Notes: generated from the sequence alone by a model not told the origin. Counted from the stretch's first letter, positions 25,507 to 34,522 are shown. The stretch: 40,712 nucleotides of DNA from Verrucomicrobiota bacterium (GCA_003402705.1 QQNF01000033.1:1-40712), one strand, 5' to 3'. Program-made: numbers and translations.

Positions 25507-28500
25507 ATGAGCGCGGGGATCACGGGATGGGTTAGGTGGTGCCGGTTGCTGCTGGTGCTGATGCTGGGGATGCCGCTGCGCGCGGCGGATCCTGACATTT
25601 ATGCGCCGGAGAATCTGGTGGCGTGGTGCATTGTGCCGTTTGACGCGAAGAAGCGTGGGCCGGTGGAGCGTGCGGCGATGCTGGAGGGGTTAGGGATCCG
25701 GAAACTGGCGTATGACTGGCGGGACGAGCACATTGTGCAGTTTGATGCGGAGGTGGAGGCGATGAAGGCGCGTGGAATCGAGGTGGCGGCGTGGTGGTTT
25801 CCGTCGGTGCTGGACGAGACGGCGCGGAAGATCCTTGAGGTGATCAAGCGGCACGGGATCCGGCCGCAGTTGTGGGTGATGGGGTCGGGCGGGCCGGTGG
25901 CGAACGAGCGGGAGCAGGTGGCGGCGGTTGAGGCGGCGGCGGCGAGGCTGAAGCCGGTGGTGGCGGCGGCGCAGTTGATAGGGTGCAAGGTGGCGCTGTA
26001 CAATCATGGCGGGTGGTTCGGCGAGCCGGAGAATCAGGTGGCGATTCTTGAGCGATTGAAGCGGGAGGGCCTGACAAATGCGGGGATGGTGTACAATTTT
26101 CACCACGGGCATGAGCATCTGGGGCGGTTCGGGGAATTGGTGAGGCTGATGAAGCCGTGGCTGCTGGCGGTGAATCTGAACGGGATGGTGCGGGATGGGG
26201 AGCGGCGCGGGTTGAAGATCTTGCCGCTAGGGGGAGGGGATCAGGAACTGGAGATGATGCGGGTGTTGCGGGCGTCGGGCTGGCGAGGGCCGGTGGGGAT
26301 TATTGATCATCGCCCGGAGACGGACAGTGAGGAGACCTTGCGGGAGAATCTGCGTGGGATGGAGTGGTTGAGGAAGGAATTGCAGCGGGCGGGGAGTGGC
26401 GGGGAGCGGCCATTTGCGTTGCCGGTGGAGGCTGGGCCGAAGGTTGGGGAGGGGAAGTTTGGGAAGGCGCTGGATGCGGCGACGGCGGGGCTGGCGGTGG
26501 GGAAGGCGGCGGATTACGGGGTTCTGCCGCTGACGGCGGAGGCGTGGGTTAGGATCGGGGATGCGGGTGATTACCGGATCATTCTGGCGAATGGGCCGAA
26601 GTCGTCGGGGGCGCATTGGGAAGTGTATGCGCATGCGGGGAGCGGGGTTTTGAGTCTTTACATGCCGGGGCGTGGCGGGGTGTATGCGTCGGAGGTGAAG
26701 GTGACGGATGGGAAGTGGCATCATGTGGCGGTGGTGCTGGAGAGCGGGCGGGTGCGGTTGTTTGCGGATGCGGTGGCGGTGCTGGACCGGAGTGCTCCGG
26801 CGGGGCCGGGAGGGGAGGCGGAGGGACGGTTTTGCATCGGGCAACTGGATGAAGGCGGGTTGCCGGCTGCGGGGTTGATTGATGAGGTGTTAGTGAGACG
26901 GGGGGTGCATGTGCCGCTGGCGGTGCCGGAGAAGGCGGCGGCGGACGATGCGGACACGATTGGAAGGTGGTCGCTGGATGCGTTGCCGAGTGGGCCTGAG
27001 CGGGTGAAGACGGCGGCATTTTTTCCGGAGTTCGGGCCGTTGCGGCCGCGGGAGCATCCGGGGGCGCGGGAGATGAAGCAGGGGAGGAGAGTGTTTGATT
27101 TTTATGCGAAGGAGGTGCTGCGGTTTGCTAGTGGGGACGATCCGGGATTGCTGCCGGCGTTTCCGGGGCTGGATGGTGGCGGGTCGGGGCACTTCGGGGT
27201 GCAGAGTGAGGAAATGTGGGACGATGCGCGGTGGCGTGAGATGGAGACTGGGAGTGTGCGGTGCGGGGTGTTCAGTGATGGGGCGGTGATGGTGTCGGGG
27301 GCGATTTGTGTGACGGCGGGGCGTTGGCAGGGCGTGTTTGATCCTGTGACGATGACGTGGGTGGCGTTCTGGCGTGGTGATCCGGCGAAAGTGGGGACGA
27401 GACGATTCGGGTTTCTGGAGGGGTTACAGCCTCCGGTTTTTCCGATGCATCCTGATCCGCCTGAACCGCCGCCTGGCGGTTCAGTGGTTTTCAGGGGGTG
27501 GCATCGTTATGGTGGGGCGACGGTGCTGGCGTATGATGTGGACGGGGTGCGGTGGATTGAGGCGATGCTGGTGGAGGGGGAAGGGTTGCGACGGGTGCGG
27601 GGACCGGCGGCGGGGAGTGTGCTGGAGGCGCTGACGCGGGGTGGTCCGCAGCAATGGCCGGATGTTTTCACGACGCGTTGGGTTAGGGGGTGCGGCGAGC
27701 CGTTTGCGGTGGACACGCTGGAATTGCCGAAGGGCGATCCATGGCGGACAGTGTTTCATGTGAGTGCGCTGACGTTTCTGGCGGATGGTCGGGCGGCGGT
27801 GGCGACGTTTGCGGGGGATGTGTGGGTGGTGGACGGGATGGGGCCGGATGCGGAGGAAGCGACGTGGCGGAAGGTTGCGGGCGGGTTGCATCAGCCGATG
27901 GGGATTGCGGAGGAAGCGGGGAAATTCGTGGTGCTAGGGAGGGATCAGCTGACGCGGCTACACGATTTGAACGGGGATGGCGAGGCGGACTGGTATGAGA
28001 GTGCGGCGCGGGGCTGGGTGTGTCCGACAGGCGGGCATGATTATGTGAGCGGGCTGGCGGGGGATGGGGAGGGAAGGTGGTGCTTTGCGTCCGGGGTTCT
28101 GGGCGTGTGCCGGATCGGGGCGGAGGGGAAGGCGGAGACGGTGGCGACGGGATTGCGGAATCCGAACGGACTGACGGCTGATTTGTCAGGGAGACTGCTG
28201 ACGGCGTCGCAGGAAGGCGACTGGGTGCCGGCGACGGGGATTGTGCAGGTGGAGGAGGGTGGGCACTACGGGGCGGGCGGGCCGCGGGACGGGGCGCTGG
28301 GGGATTTGCCGCCATTGATGTGGCTGCCGCGCGGAGTGGATCATGCGGCGGGAGCGCCGGTGCAGTTGAGGGGATTGAGCTGGCCGGTGCGGGATCCGCT
28401 GGTGCATCTGGCGTGGGGGAGTGCGCAGGCGGTGCTGCTGCTGCGCGACGAAAGCGGAGGGATGTGGCAGGGATGCGGGGTGCCGCTTCCGATTGAGTTT

Positions 28501-29442
28501 GCTGCGGGGCCGCATCGGGCGGCGGTGCGTCCGTCGGACGGGGCGATGTGTGTGGCGGGGATGACTGGCTGGGGGACGTATGGGGCGGCGGAGGGATCGT
28601 TGCAGGCGGTGCGGTGGACGGGCGGGATACAGGTGCTGCCGGAGCGGGTGGAGGTGAGGGAAAATGGGATTTTGATAGGGTTCAGTGGAGAGGTGACGCT
28701 GCCGGAGGGGTTTCGGGCTGGGGCGCAGCAATGGAATTACCGGCGGAGTGCGTCGTACGGGAGCGAGGAGTATTCGGTGCTGCATCCGGGGCAGGTGGGG
28801 CATGACCGACTGGAGGTGACGAGGTGTCTGCTGCGTGAAGGTGGGCGGGCGTTGTTTGTGGAGATACCGCAGCTGATTCCGGCGGATCAGGTGCATGTGC
28901 ATCTGCCGCTGCCGCAGCTGGCGGGTCGGGATTTTTATTTCACGGTGCACCGGTTAGGGCCGCCGCTGACGGATGTTCCGGGATGGAAGCCGGTGGAGAA
29001 GCGGCTGCCGGGAGGTCGGGCGGGAGGGGAAGTGGCGGTGATGCCGGTGCCGTGGGAGAAGGGTGAGCCGGGGAGGGCGCTGAGGGTGCCGGTGGCGGCG
29101 GGATTGCAATTCGGGGTGAAGGAATTGCGGGTGAAGCGGGGCGAGCGGATCAGCCTGACATTGGAGAATCCTGACATTATGCCGCACAACTGGGTGCTGG
29201 TGGCGGCGGGGGGCGTGGAGCGGACGGGGGCGCTGGCGGATGCGATGGTGACGGCGGCGGATGCGGTGGCGAGGCATTTTGTGCCGCCGGACGCGCCGAT
29301 GCTGGTGCATACGGGATTGGTGGCGGCGGGGACGAGCGGGGTGATTCACTTCAATGCGCCGGAGCAGGCGGGGCGTTATCCTTATTTGTGCACGTTTCCT
29401 GGGCACTGGCGGCTGATGCAGGGGGAGATGGTGGTGGAGTGA
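25507..29442 (+). CDS. Secreted multidomain protein: TIM-barrel, LamG, DUF6797, sorbosone-dehydrogenase-like propeller, cupredoxin
   Basis: 1311 residues. In order: signal peptide (LLLVLMLGMPLRAA), a xylose-isomerase-like TIM-barrel at about 30-290 (GIRKLAYDWRDEH, KVALYNHGGWFG), a LamG/concanavalin-like domain at about 325-470 (WHHVAVVLESGRVRLFADA), DUF6797 at about 525-640 (FDFYAKEVLRFA, GVQSEEMWDDARW), a beta-propeller at about 750-1090 with GLRNPNGLTADLSGRLLTASQ typical of PVC sorbosone-dehydrogenase-like proteins, and a C-terminal plastocyanin-like domain at about 1200-1311 with copper ligands H1227, C1295, H1300 and M1304. It probably works in extracytoplasmic sugar oxidation, with the copper domain as an electron acceptor or donor; the overall reaction is inference. 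It lies downstream of a Gfo/Idh/MocA gene, consistent with a carbohydrate pathway. Confidence 0.88.
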   Translation: MSAGITGWVRWCRLLLVLMLGMPLRAADPDIYAPENLVAWCIVPFDAKKRGPVERAAMLEGLGIRKLAYDWRDEHIVQFDAEVEAMKARGIEVAAWWFPSVLDETARKILEVIKRHGIRPQLWVMGSGGPVANEREQVAAVEAAAARLKPVVAAAQLIGCKVALYNHGGWFGEPENQVAILERLKREGLTNAGMVYNFHHGHEHLGRFGELVRLMKPWLLAVNLNGMVRDGERRGLKILPLGGGDQELEMMRVLRASGWRGPVGIIDHRPETDSEETLRENLRGMEWLRKELQRAGSGGERPFALPVEAGPKVGEGKFGKALDAATAGLAVGKAADYGVLPLTAEAWVRIGDAGDYRIILANGPKSSGAHWEVYAHAGSGVLSLYMPGRGGVYASEVKVTDGKWHHVAVVLESGRVRLFADAVAVLDRSAPAGPGGEAEGRFCIGQLDEGGLPAAGLIDEVLVRRGVHVPLAVPEKAAADDADTIGRWSLDALPSGPERVKTAAFFPEFGPLRPREHPGAREMKQGRRVFDFYAKEVLRFASGDDPGLLPAFPGLDGGGSGHFGVQSEEMWDDARWREMETGSVRCGVFSDGAVMVSGAICVTAGRWQGVFDPVTMTWVAFWRGDPAKVGTRRFGFLEGLQPPVFPMHPDPPEPPPGGSVVFRGWHRYGGATVLAYDVDGVRWIEAMLVEGEGLRRVRGPAAGSVLEALTRGGPQQWPDVFTTRWVRGCGEPFAVDTLELPKGDPWRTVFHVSALTFLADGRAAVATFAGDVWVVDGMGPDAEEATWRKVAGGLHQPMGIAEEAGKFVVLGRDQLTRLHDLNGDGEADWYESAARGWVCPTGGHDYVSGLAGDGEGRWCFASGVLGVCRIGAEGKAETVATGLRNPNGLTADLSGRLLTASQEGDWVPATGIVQVEEGGHYGAGGPRDGALGDLPPLMWLPRGVDHAAGAPVQLRGLSWPVRDPLVHLAWGSAQAVLLLRDESGGMWQGCGVPLPIEFAAGPHRAAVRPSDGAMCVAGMTGWGTYGAAEGSLQAVRWTGGIQVLPERVEVRENGILIGFSGEVTLPEGFRAGAQQWNYRRSASYGSEEYSVLHPGQVGHDRLEVTRCLLREGGRALFVEIPQLIPADQVHVHLPLPQLAGRDFYFTVHRLGPPLTDVPGWKPVEKRLPGGRAGGEVAVMPVPWEKGEPGRALRVPVAAGLQFGVKELRVKRGERISLTLENPDIMPHNWVLVAAGGVERTGALADAMVTAADAVARHFVPPDAPMLVHTGLVAAGTSGVIHFNAPEQAGRYPYLCTFPGHWRLMQGEMVVE

Positions 29443-29550
29443 AGGGGTGCTTGGGGGGGGCGGTAGAAGGCGATGATGCCGGAGACGATGTGGCCGAGGT
29501 TGTCGGTGAGACGGAAAACGCGGCCGCTGTAGCGGCAGGCGAGTCTTGCC

Positions 29551-29587
29551 ATGCGGTCACGCCGCGTTTTGATCGGCGGCGTGGCAT
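29551..29587. repeat. Strong hairpin after the multidomain gene
   Basis: CACGCCGC (29558-29565) and GCGGCGTG (29576-29583) form a perfect 8-bp stem with a 10-base loop, extended by ATGC/GCAT with a three-base bulge. There is no following T-run. It lies 109 bases after the upstream stop and before the toxin-antitoxin promoter. It may be a terminator-like or processing structure. Confidence 0.45.
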
Positions 29588-29606
29588 AAAATAGGCGAAG
29601 CAGCGG

Positions 29607-29636
29607 TTGTCTTTATGACAGCACATGCGCTATCAT
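29607..29636 (+). promoter_or_regulatory. Candidate sigma70 promoter of the toxin-antitoxin pair
   Basis: TTGTCT at 29607-29612, an 18-base spacer, then TATCAT at 29631-29636. The ATG at 29643 begins 7 bases after the -10, so transcription would begin at or very near the start codon and the message would be leaderless. No Shine-Dalgarno is present, which agrees. Confidence 0.45.
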
Positions 29637-29642
29637 CGATGA

Positions 29643-30077
29643 ATGCCGCCTCGAGTCGTTATCGATACGAACGTCTTCACCGCTGCGCTGCTCAGCGCCT
29701 CTGGAGCGAACCGGCGCGTGCTTCGAGCCTGCCTTCTAGGTCAAGCCCGGCCGCTCATGGGGGCGGCGCTTTTCTCTGAGTACGAGGACTTGCTCGGACG
29801 CGAAGCCCTGATGTCGAAAAGCCCGCTGACCGCTCCCGAGCGCCAAGAGCTCTTCGAGGCGTTTCTATCGGTTTGCGAATGGGTGCGCATCTACTTTCTG
29901 TGGCGTCCCAATCTGCCCGACGAGGCCGACAATCACATCGTCGAACTCGCCATCGCCGGTGGCGCGGAAGCCATCGTAACTAACAATACAAGCGACCTGC
30001 GAGGCGGCGAACTTTCCTTCCCGCAACTCCAAGTTCTGACGCCCGCACGATTTCTCAAAACCATCAACGCGCCATGA
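29643..30077 (+). CDS. PIN-domain toxin (COG1569-type, VapC-like)
   Basis: 144 residues: VVIDTNVFTAALLS at the N-terminus with catalytic D8, SEYEDLL as the second acidic site, and DEADNHIVELAIAGGAEAIVTNN with the C-terminal acids, all typical of the 'putative toxin component, PIN family' group. These are Mg-dependent RNases that stop translation when not bound by antitoxin. The stop overlaps the antitoxin start (ATGA at 30074-30077). Base use differs from its neighbours: 29941-30000 has 15 G and 20 C, while flanking core genes are strongly G-rich on this strand, which suggests transfer. The order, toxin first, is the reverse of most VapBC pairs but usual for this subfamily. Confidence 0.9.
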   Translation: MPPRVVIDTNVFTAALLSASGANRRVLRACLLGQARPLMGAALFSEYEDLLGREALMSKSPLTAPERQELFEAFLSVCEWVRIYFLWRPNLPDEADNHIVELAIAGGAEAIVTNNTSDLRGGELSFPQLQVLTPARFLKTINAP

Positions 30078-30304
30078 GCACACTGACCATCCGACTGCCC
30101 GACGACAAACACCAGCGCCTGCGCGAATTGGCCCGCCGCCGCTCGATGAGCATCAATAAGCTCATGGAGGAACTCGCCACCATCAGTATCACCGAGTTCG
30201 ACGCCGAAACCCGCTTCCGATCCCTCGCCGCCCGAGGCTCTGCCGAGAATGGCCTCGCGCTACTTGATAAGTTGGATGCGGCATTTGCTGAAAAAGCGAA
30301 GTAA
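30074..30304 (+). CDS. Ribbon-helix-helix antitoxin
   Basis: 76 residues: the N-terminus STLTIRLPDDKHQRLRELAR is a ribbon-helix-helix DNA-binding strand and helix, followed by a second helix (MSINKLMEELATISI) and a C-terminal tail (LLDKLDAAFAEKAK) likely to bind the toxin. It should neutralise the overlapping PIN toxin and repress the shared promoter. The 123 bases after it contain no recognisable gene. Confidence 0.88.
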   Translation: MSTLTIRLPDDKHQRLRELARRRSMSINKLMEELATISITEFDAETRFRSLAARGSAENGLALLDKLDAAFAEKAK

Positions 30305-30427
30305 TACTTGGCATGGCGGGGGCTGGGGAGACGTGCGGGGAGAGGATTGGGGATAATGGGTGGCGGAAATCGGCGTCACGTTTTCCCTCCAAAATGTCAT
30401 GGAGCTGTGGCAGGATAACACCCGACG

Positions 30428-31156
30428 ATGACTACGGTACCAGCACTCATGATTCAGGCAGCCCCGTTTCACACGACGCGGTGGACGCGGGTGTGCCTTG
30501 CGAAGGCGGATTCGGAGGACGGCCGACGGGCGCTGGCGGAGCTTTGCGATCACTATTATGAGCCGGTGGTGGCATATCTTGGCAGCGTGTTTCGGGATGG
30601 GGATGCGGCGAGGGAGATGAGCCATGCGTTTTTTGAGGAAATGCTGGGCGGTGGGGCGATCCGCATGGCTGACGAGGGCAAAGGGCGTTTCCGTTCCTAT
30701 CTGCTGGGAGCGGCGAAGCATTTTGTCGGTCACCGACGGGAAGCGGCGCGGCGTCTCAAACGCGGGGGAGGCACCGTCCATGTTTCGTTGGAAGCGGATG
30801 AAGCCGTTGAGGTTCTGGACGTCCGGCAACTGCCGCCCGACGTGGAGTTTGACCGTCAGTGGGCGATGACGGTTCTCGCGCGAAGCATGGATGCCTTGCG
30901 TGTGCAGTGTGTCGCCGAAGGGCGGGGGGCCTTTTTTGATTCGGTCCAGAACATCCTGAATGGCAATGCCAGCCATGGTGAGCAAACGGAGCTGGCCGGG
31001 GCGTTGGGGATGACCTTCGATGCCTTCCGCATGGCAGTTTCCCGGCTGCGGAAACGACTGCGCGACTGTGTGAAAGCCGAAGTTGCCGGCACGCTGGATG
31101 ACCCTGCTGCGGTCCAGGATGAGATGGACGCGTTGTTTGCGGCGCTGGGCGGCTGA
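30428..31156 (+). CDS. ECF-type sigma factor paired with a Ser/Thr kinase
   Basis: 242 residues from ATG 30428; 30449 is equally possible and places the family opening FHTTRW nearer the start. Seen: FHTTRWTRV, REMSHAFFEEML (sigma2-like), GKGRFRSYLLGAAKHFVGHRREAARRLKRGG, and a C-terminal helix-turn-helix (GALGMTFDAFRMAVSRLRKRLRD). This divergent ECF group is common in Verrucomicrobia and Planctomycetes and is usually next to a membrane Ser/Thr kinase, as here (43 bases). No anti-sigma gene is present, so activity is probably tuned by the kinase; that link is inferred from context. Confidence 0.87.
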   Translation: MTTVPALMIQAAPFHTTRWTRVCLAKADSEDGRRALAELCDHYYEPVVAYLGSVFRDGDAAREMSHAFFEEMLGGGAIRMADEGKGRFRSYLLGAAKHFVGHRREAARRLKRGGGTVHVSLEADEAVEVLDVRQLPPDVEFDRQWAMTVLARSMDALRVQCVAEGRGAFFDSVQNILNGNASHGEQTELAGALGMTFDAFRMAVSRLRKRLRDCVKAEVAGTLDDPAAVQDEMDALFAALGG

Positions 31157-31199
31157 AACTTTTGTTCGGTTTGGACTTTGGAAGAGTCAGTACTTCAGC

Positions 31200-33194
31200 A
31201 TGAGCGCCTCATCTCCACCCATGACCTGTCCTCACTGTGGTTCCGAAGTTCCGTCAGGAAGATCGGCGGGACAGTGTCCGCGTTGTCTCATGGCGCAAAT
31301 CATTGCTCCCACGGAGATAGCGGGAGCGATTGGGGCGATGCCGCCGCTGACGCCTGAGGAATTACAGCCTTATTTCCCGCAGCTTGAGATCATCGAGTGT
31401 CTTGGACGGGGCGGGATGGGTGTGGTTTACAAAGCGCGGCAGAAGTCGCTGAATCGGTTGGTGGCGCTGAAGCTGCTTGCTCCGGAGCGGGCGGGCGAAC
31501 CGAGGTTTGCGGCGCGGTTTGAGAAGGAGGCGCATGCGCTGGCGGCATTGAGTCATCCGAATATCGTGGGAGTGTATGACTTCGGGCAAGCGGGTGGGTA
31601 CTACTTCCTGCTCATGGAGTTTGTGGACGGGATGAACCTGAGGCAACTGCTGAACGCCAAACGCCTGACGCCGAAAGAGGCCCTGAGTATTGTGCCGCCT
31701 GTCTGTGATGCGCTGCAGTGTGCGCATGATCACGGGATCGTGCATCGCGATATCAAGCCGGAGAATCTTCTCATTGATAAGGCGGGCACGGTGAAGATAG
31801 CGGACTTCGGCATCGCGATGATGGTGGGGGATTCCGAGGAATCGGGAGGGATTGCAGCGACTGATGGGACGATGGGGCAGGGAACGCCTGCGTATGCCGC
31901 GCCGGAGCAGCAGGACCATGCGGTCGCCACGGACCACCGGGCGGACATTTACAGCCTTGGAGTGGTGCTTTATGAGATGCTAACGGGAGAGCGGCCGAAG
32001 GAGACGATTACGCCGCCGTCGAAGTGTGTGCAGGTGGACATTCGGATTGATGAAGTGGTGCTGCGGGCGCTGGAGAGGACGCCGGAGATGCGATTTCAGA
32101 CGGCGGTGGAGTTTCGAGCGCAGGTGGAGGCGGTTGGCTCGCCTCCGGTGGGCAGGCAATCGGGGCGGCTTCCCAAATCGACGCAGGGTTTTCTTTTCGA
32201 GCCGACTCAGTTTGCGACGGCAGGCGGGCGGTTTTTCGCCTATCGCCAGCGTGGGCAATTGATTCTGGACCATAAAATGCTAGCTTTTTCGCGTGGGGGT
32301 GTGGATACGACCATTCCGCTGGCATCGATCCGGGATCTCAGCATTGGACAGTATCCCCGGTCCGTGTCGCCGGTCAGTTGTGACCTCATCAGCTTGACTT
32401 ATGTCGATGGGGGGGAAGCCAGGCAGGTGCTGATCTCTCCGATGGAGGGCTGGATTGGGTTGCCCTCCAGCCGCAATGCCTATGCTGCCGAATGGCATGC
32501 AGCGATCAAGTCGGCGGTTCTGGGAGCCACAGGGAAAGAGCCGGGATCCACGCCTGCGAATGAACTGAGGATTTCTCAGGGTTCGAGCTGGCCGCACCTC
32601 CTCCTTGTTTTGCTTCCGGTCTTTGTGACCACGTTGCTCTTGGTCATGATGGTGGGGCCTGTACCCGTCGGCTTTACGAAGCAGCAGATGCTGATCGGAA
32701 CGGCTATGATTCTATTGCTGATGCCATTGGGTTTCCACTGGTGGATTCGGCGGCAGGCACCTCCGGTATCCGCCGCGCCAGCGAGGGCAACGCAATCACC
32801 GAGTCAGGGCTGGGGGATCGTTGGCTCCGCGTTGGGCATGACCGGTTGGATGGTTGTGACTGCGGTACTCTCGGGCTGGGGTGGGGCTGGTATTGCTTTG
32901 TGCGCCGCGACAGTCGGGATCGTAGTCGCTGCCGCATTGGTGCTATGGAAGTCGGGCGACAGAGTGAGCCAGCATATCCGCCAGATGTGGCTGATCGCGG
33001 TCGGGTTTGTGTCGACGGCCGCGTTCCTTTTTGGGGCGCATTGGCTTGGGTTGTCTATGCTTTCCCGCTGGCCTGGGGGAATGGCGGTCTCGCCGTTGAC
33101 ATTTGTCTGGGCGCTGGCGCTTTTTCCGCTGATTGCCGGGTGGCATTGGTTTCTCCATCGCCTCACGAATGAGCGTGGGGGCCGTGCCGATTGA
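31200..33194 (+). CDS. Membrane Ser/Thr protein kinase with N-terminal zinc ribbon
   Basis: 664 residues. A zinc ribbon (C10, C13, C26, C29) is followed by a complete Hanks-type kinase: glycine loop GRGGMGVVY at 69-77, K91, E110, H182-R-D with K186 and N189, DFG at 202-204, and APEQQ. After the kinase comes a PH-like soluble region (FFAYRQRGQLILDHKML...RDLSIGQYPR) and then about six membrane segments to the C-terminus (for example LLLVLLPVFVTTLLLVMMVG and LTFVWALALFPLIAGWHWFL). All catalytic residues are present. It probably phosphorylates the adjacent sigma factor or its targets. Start 31200 is chosen because it begins the zinc ribbon; the longer frame overlaps the sigma gene. Confidence 0.92.
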   Translation: MSASSPPMTCPHCGSEVPSGRSAGQCPRCLMAQIIAPTEIAGAIGAMPPLTPEELQPYFPQLEIIECLGRGGMGVVYKARQKSLNRLVALKLLAPERAGEPRFAARFEKEAHALAALSHPNIVGVYDFGQAGGYYFLLMEFVDGMNLRQLLNAKRLTPKEALSIVPPVCDALQCAHDHGIVHRDIKPENLLIDKAGTVKIADFGIAMMVGDSEESGGIAATDGTMGQGTPAYAAPEQQDHAVATDHRADIYSLGVVLYEMLTGERPKETITPPSKCVQVDIRIDEVVLRALERTPEMRFQTAVEFRAQVEAVGSPPVGRQSGRLPKSTQGFLFEPTQFATAGGRFFAYRQRGQLILDHKMLAFSRGGVDTTIPLASIRDLSIGQYPRSVSPVSCDLISLTYVDGGEARQVLISPMEGWIGLPSSRNAYAAEWHAAIKSAVLGATGKEPGSTPANELRISQGSSWPHLLLVLLPVFVTTLLLVMMVGPVPVGFTKQQMLIGTAMILLLMPLGFHWWIRRQAPPVSAAPARATQSPSQGWGIVGSALGMTGWMVVTAVLSGWGGAGIALCAATVGIVVAAALVLWKSGDRVSQHIRQMWLIAVGFVSTAAFLFGAHWLGLSMLSRWPGGMAVSPLTFVWALALFPLIAGWHWFLHRLTNERGGRAD

Positions 33195-33269
33195 TCGTCC
33201 CGGCGTGGTTCGCCCATGCTCGTCGCGTGAGGTGATTCTGACGGGTGGTGGCGGCGGGTTGGTGTCCTG

Positions 33270-34268
33270 TTAGTGAGGGGCGGTGACGACCTCGAAGTCG
33301 GAGCCTTTGATGCGGCGGAGTTCGTCGTGGAGGACGGGGATGCGTTCGTCGGGGGTGACGGAGATGGCCCATTCGATGCCGTTGTCGGCGACGATCATGC
33401 CGTAGCGCTGGAGTGCGGTGAGGATGGTGCGCGCTTCTGGCGAGAAGCGGCTGGTGTCGAAGTCAGCGCGGAGGCGGAAGCGTTCGCCCATGCGTGGAAG
33501 GTCGGGATCGGTGAGGGTACTGGCGAAGTGGGTGGCGGGAGCGACGTAGGCTCTGCGGGTGCGTTTGACGGTGACACGGAGTGCGTGGTCGATGCGACCG
33601 CGCTGGAGTTCGTCCCAGCGCACGACAGCGAGGAAGAGTGGGAGGCCGGCTGCGTCGCTGGAGGTCCAGCCATCGGGGCGCGAGCGGTTGGATTTGAGGT
33701 CGAAGATGGAGGCTTGTTTTGCTTCCCATCCCGTGTCGGTTTTGAGCAGGGCATATAATTCGTAGAGCAGGCCTGCGGCGGGATCGACGACGATGGCGTA
33801 GCGGTCGCCGCCGAGTTTCTGGAGGTCGCGCTGGACGCTGTCGAGGGTGGCGGTGGGATGTTCCTCGCCGCGTTTGAAGAAGGCGGGCCAGCCCTCGATG
33901 GGAGTGTTAGTGGGGACGGGATACGGACCGGGATCGCTTTCGTCGGCGTAGTCTGTGATCTTTACGGCGACGCGCGGTTGGTTTGGGGGGACGATGACGA
34001 AGGCCATGTCCTGATTGTAGCGGAGCGGTTTGTCGTTGCCGACTGAGGCGACGATTCTGGCGGAATCGGGATGCAGGGGCCAGTCGCTGACTGGCTGGTG
34101 CCATGGATTGTCTGGGGGAAAGATCTGCAATTCGGCGAGGATGGCGTCGGCGGCTGGTGTGTTGAAGAGGATGGGAGCAGAGAATGCCGGGGGTTTGGCG
34201 CTGAAGGATGGCGGGACGAAGGCGAGGAGGGCGGAAGTGAGGCAGATGGCGTGGGAAGCGGGCTTCAT
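33270..34268 (-). CDS. Secreted protein of unknown function
   Basis: 332 residues with a clear signal peptide (CLTSALLAFVPPSFSA). The body contains FPPDNPWHQPVSDWPLHP, FVIVPPNQPRVAVKI, YAIVVDPAAGLLYELYAL and a C-terminal MIVADNGIEWAISV. I recognise this layout in secreted proteins annotated only as hypothetical and cannot give a domain name. It is convergent with the kinase gene (75 bases with no feature seen) and divergent from the lipoprotein gene. Confidence 0.8.
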   Translation of the reverse strand: MKPASHAICLTSALLAFVPPSFSAKPPAFSAPILFNTPAADAILAELQIFPPDNPWHQPVSDWPLHPDSARIVASVGNDKPLRYNQDMAFVIVPPNQPRVAVKITDYADESDPGPYPVPTNTPIEGWPAFFKRGEEHPTATLDSVQRDLQKLGGDRYAIVVDPAAGLLYELYALLKTDTGWEAKQASIFDLKSNRSRPDGWTSSDAAGLPLFLAVVRWDELQRGRIDHALRVTVKRTRRAYVAPATHFASTLTDPDLPRMGERFRLRADFDTSRFSPEARTILTALQRYGMIVADNGIEWAISVTPDERIPVLHDELRRIKGSDFEVVTAPH

Positions 34269-34522
34269 GGGGTCGAAGGGAAGAAACGAGAGCGGCTGCC
34301 GGGTTGTTCCAGCCGTTCGCGGGAGGGGGGATGGGCGGGTGGGGCGAAGATTTGCGAAACAAAATTGTCCTGAGTGTCCTTTGGCGGGCAGTTCGTTCGT
34401 CGGTCTTATGAAGCGCGGGAGCGTTTCGCGAGTTCAGATTTTTCAGACCATGCCTGTGAGCGCCCAATTATTTCATTTTGCTGCGATTTCTGACGCTTGA
34501 ACATCCGTCCATCAATATTTCC
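34269..34522. other. Intergenic region between divergent genes
   Basis: A 254-base gap between the secreted protein (minus) and the lipoprotein gene (plus). It must hold both promoters. The part nearest the lipoprotein gene is AT-rich (ttatttcattttgctgcg near 34467), but no convincing -35/-10 pair, ECF motif, tRNA or small RNA was recognised. Confidence 0.4.

Noticed and set aside
29382..29552. Possible 56-residue minus-strand gene (MARLACRYSGRVFRLTDNLG)
   Set aside because: The sequence looks somewhat protein-like, but two fifths of it is antisense to the cupredoxin domain, it has no ribosome binding site, and I recognise no family.
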